Shown here: piece after piece, positions 21,500-23,021 of the stretch
Layout of the letters: each line of letters opens with the position of its first letter
How positions within the stretch are numbered: position 1 is the first letter of the stretch
From: CAZYMF01 sp964648215
GTDB lineage: Bacteria; Desulfobacterota; Binatia; HRBIN30; JACQVA1
Length of the DNA stretch: 23,021 nt
Direction of reading: 5' to 3'
NCBI GenBank assembly: GCA_964648215.1
Contig: CAZYMF010000063.1
Span: forward strand, 1-23,021
Notes under the pieces: model-generated
Seen by the model: only the letters and a program-made list of their open reading frames with translations
Database searches by the model: none
What the model was told of the DNA's origin: nothing
Program-made: the position numbers and the translations under genes

Positions 21500-23021
21500 C
21501 TAATTGCCCAGTGCGACGGCTACCGCGCTGACGAGCTCGTCGACGGTCACCCGGCCGTCGCCGCTCACGTCGAAGTTCGAGCAGCTGCCCAATGGCGACT
21601 CGCCAAGGGTGATCATCGTACCCCGCACCAACTCGTCGACGGTCACTCGACCATCGCCGTTGCAGTCCCCGACCAGGGGCACGCAGTCGCCGACACAGCT
21701 ACGCACCAACGCACCCACGTCGATCGCCGCGAGAACCGGGACCCCGTGATGATAGCCGATGTCGAGGCGGCCGCCATCGACCTGATCGTCCGTGCGCGTC
21801 CATGTCGTCTTCAAGCCAAAGCGCTGCGGCGTGCCCAAGCCCGCATCGACGCACGGGCTCGTCTGTGTCTGGCCGGCCTGCACCTGCGACAAGTAGGCCG
21901 GGGCCGCGTCCGGGTCTTCCACTTCACCGGGAGCAGCCGAGAGACCGACGAGTATTGGATCCACCTGCAGATCGCTGGGCGCCGGTTGCACCCCCTGATA
22001 TCCATCCGCATTGCAGTTGTGCGAGAGCAAGAGGCCGGCAGCCGAACCAGCCCCGACGGCCAATCCGGCACCGATGTTGCCAGACAGAATGTTGTTGACG
22101 ATTGCGGCCCCGGTCGACGCCACGGCGGCGGCGACTCCAATCGTGATTCCCCCCCCTGCGTTGGCAACGATCGTGTTCTGCATGACCGTCGCGTCGATGC
22201 TTGCCGCGCTATCCGTTCCGACGGCGACGCCGGCATTGCCATTCCCCGAAACCACGTTGTCGAAGACCAAGCCCCTCTGACCACCCGCCAGGAGCACCCC
22301 CGTTCCTGCGTTGTCGAAGACACGACACCCCACGAGTCGAAAATCATCGGCAGATGCGTCTACGGCGGCGCTGACGCTGCCCGTCATTCCGACGTCGGTA
22401 ATCGACACTCCCCCGTTGTGCACGTCGAAGACGGAATCCCCACCGCTGGCATCAATCAGGGCCAAGCCCGGGCTGGCACCCTTGATCGCCACATCGGGGC
22501 CCGGTTGCAGATTGGACTCGTCATACACGCCGGGCGCGAGAAACACCTGATCGCCGGGATGGGCGAGCTCGAGTGCCTTGGCAATGGTCATGAGCGGAAG
22601 ATCCAGCGTCATCCCGGAGTTGTCATCCGATCCTGTAGGGCTGACGTAGATCGTTTCTTCCGCCGGGTAGTGGAATCCGATGTCCAGCGTTCCTGAATCG
22701 GGAATACCGTCGGTCCGCGTCGATCGGTCACCAAGGCCCCCCGTCTCGGCGGTCATCCCGAGACCGTAGTCCACTCCGGGACGGTCGCGCGCCTGTCCGG
22801 CCGCAACCGAGCTGAGATGGAAGTCGTCGTCACGAAAACCCGATCCGCCGAGAATCCCATCGGGCCCGCTGGGATTGACGAACTGTGCCAGTATCGCCAG
22901 ATCGCTGGGAGGCCGCGGCGTCCCGGTGCCGTACGCATCTGAATTGATGTTGTAGCCGGAGACGTATCCGGGCAGCGACAACTGGTACGTGGTGTTCGAG
23001 CCTATCTCGACCCCGTTGTAC
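21500..23021 (-). CDS. Secreted right-handed beta-helix protein with C-terminal calcium-loop repeats (5' end outside window)
   Basis: C-terminal 506 residues; the frame stays open to the right edge (no true start in the window). A DUF1565-like opening ETIYVSPTGSDDNSG and LMTIAKALELAHPGDQVFLA lead into a parallel beta-helix with repeated N/G-rich turns (GCRVFDNAGTGVLLAG, FDNVVSGNGNAGVAVG, MQNTIVANAGGGITIG, VNNILSGNIGAGLAVG). Two imperfect copies of a module ending TRTD...LDIG(F/Y)H(Y/H) flank it. The end has C-rich CVGDC, GDCNGDGRVTVDELV and VSGDGRVTVDELV, dockerin/EF-hand-like D-x-N/S-x-D-G loops. Base use matches neighbours. Possible roles include surface adhesion or polysaccharide binding or lyase activity; no catalytic motif is evident. 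The stop is 4 bases before the GT4 start. Confidence 0.88.
   Translation of the reverse strand, partial: YNGVEIGSNTTYQLSLPGYVSGYNINSDAYGTGTPRPPSDLAILAQFVNPSGPDGILGGSGFRDDDFHLSSVAAGQARDRPGVDYGLGMTAETGGLGDRSTRTDGIPDSGTLDIGFHYPAEETIYVSPTGSDDNSGMTLDLPLMTIAKALELAHPGDQVFLAPGVYDESNLQPGPDVAIKGASPGLALIDASGGDSVFDVHNGGVSITDVGMTGSVSAAVDASADDFRLVGCRVFDNAGTGVLLAGGQRGLVFDNVVSGNGNAGVAVGTDSAASIDATVMQNTIVANAGGGITIGVAAAVASTGAAIVNNILSGNIGAGLAVGAGSAAGLLLSHNCNADGYQGVQPAPSDLQVDPILVGLSAAPGEVEDPDAAPAYLSQVQAGQTQTSPCVDAGLGTPQRFGLKTTWTRTDDQVDGGRLDIGYHHGVPVLAAIDVGALVRSCVGDCVPLVGDCNGDGRVTVDELVRGTMITLGESPLGSCSNFDVSGDGRVTVDELVSAVAVALGN
21536..21563 (-). repeat. Direct repeat copy A encoding a calcium-loop motif
   Basis: 28-base segment matching 21632-21659 at 25 of 28 positions by eye. 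Encodes GDGRVTVDE in the last calcium-binding-like loop of the beta-helix protein. The strong DNA-level match suggests recent tandem duplication or gene conversion of the motif. Confidence 0.75.
21632..21659 (-). repeat. Direct repeat copy B encoding a calcium-loop motif
   Basis: Partner of the repeat at 21536-21563; encodes GDGRVTVDE in the loop GDCNGDGRVTVDELV. The two copies differ at three third-codon-type positions. Confidence 0.75.
21745..21917 (-). repeat. Protein module repeat, copy 2 (nearer C-terminus)
   Basis: Encodes DAAPAYLSQVQAGQTQTSP, VDAGLG, TRTDDQVDGGRLDIGYHHG. It parallels the module at about 22663-22837 (DFHLSSVAAGQ, VDYGLG, TRTDGIPDSGTLDIGFHYP). Boundaries are approximate. 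These are choice-of-anchor-like caps that close each beta-helix block. Confidence 0.6.
22663..22837 (-). repeat. Protein module repeat, copy 1 (nearer N-terminus)
   Basis: Encodes DDDFHLSSVAAGQARDRP, VDYGLG, STRTDGIPDSGTLDIGFHYP; counterpart of the module at 21745-21917. It suggests that the full protein has several helix blocks, each ending in this cap, with more blocks beyond the right edge. Confidence 0.6.

Overview
The window is a very gene-dense, GC-rich stretch with 21 protein-coding genes, all on the minus strand. Transcription therefore runs from the right end (23021) to the left end (1). Intergenic gaps are 4-76 bases and many neighbours overlap by 1-28 bases (ATGA, TGATG-type junctions), so most or all of it looks like one long operon or a few coupled ones. 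I see no tRNA, rRNA, CRISPR array, complete insertion sequence, convincing internal promoter or strong terminator. The gene content is that of a Gram-negative surface-polysaccharide (exopolysaccharide, capsule or O-antigen-like) locus. GC-rich codons plus a secreted protein ending in two 'GDCNGDGRVTVDELV'-type repeats suggest a deltaproteobacterial or Binatota-like lineage. That assignment is an inference from memory, not a search.

Layout in transcription order. (1) 23021-21500: the C-terminal part of a secreted beta-helix protein with calcium-loop repeats. (2) 21495-15561: a GT4 glycosyltransferase, a metallo-beta-lactamase-fold protein resembling the MBL half of CMP-sialate hydroxylase (CMAH) but without a Rieske domain, a type I phosphodiesterase-like protein, and a membrane-anchored sulfatase-like protein. 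(3) 15549-12111: a GT39-like GT-C membrane glycosyltransferase, a zinc-ribbon methyltransferase, and a dolichyl-phosphate-mannose-synthase-like GT2. (4) 12114-4690: a MaoC hydratase, an SDR, an FkbH-like HAD protein, an acyl carrier protein, a methyltransferase, a second acyl carrier protein, an MBOAT O-acyltransferase and an SGNH protein. (5) 4664-1: a second GT-C protein, a second GT4, an ExoA-like GT2, an orphan IS3-OrfA-like helix-turn-helix protein, and the N-terminal half of a WbpP-like UDP-sugar epimerase.

The genes fit together as follows. The epimerase supplies sugar nucleotides; the GT2 and GT4 enzymes build the repeat unit on the cytoplasmic face. The DPM-like GT2 would make polyprenyl-phosphate-sugar for the two GT-C enzymes acting outside. 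The MaoC-SDR-FkbH-ACP-MT-ACP block would make and tailor a small acyl-ACP, possibly glyceryl or O-methylglyceryl, and the MBOAT/SGNH pair would pass it to the glycan outside the membrane. The two alkaline-phosphatase-superfamily enzymes and the CMAH-like protein may add or trim further decorations. No Wzx/Wzy/Wza-type export gene or priming transferase lies inside the window; if present, they are beyond its edges.

The most interesting part is the self-contained acyl-ACP synthesis and transfer cassette at about 4.7-12.1 kb. Next are the Rieske-less CMAH-like protein and the 5-TM sulfatase-like protein with threonine at the nucleophile position.
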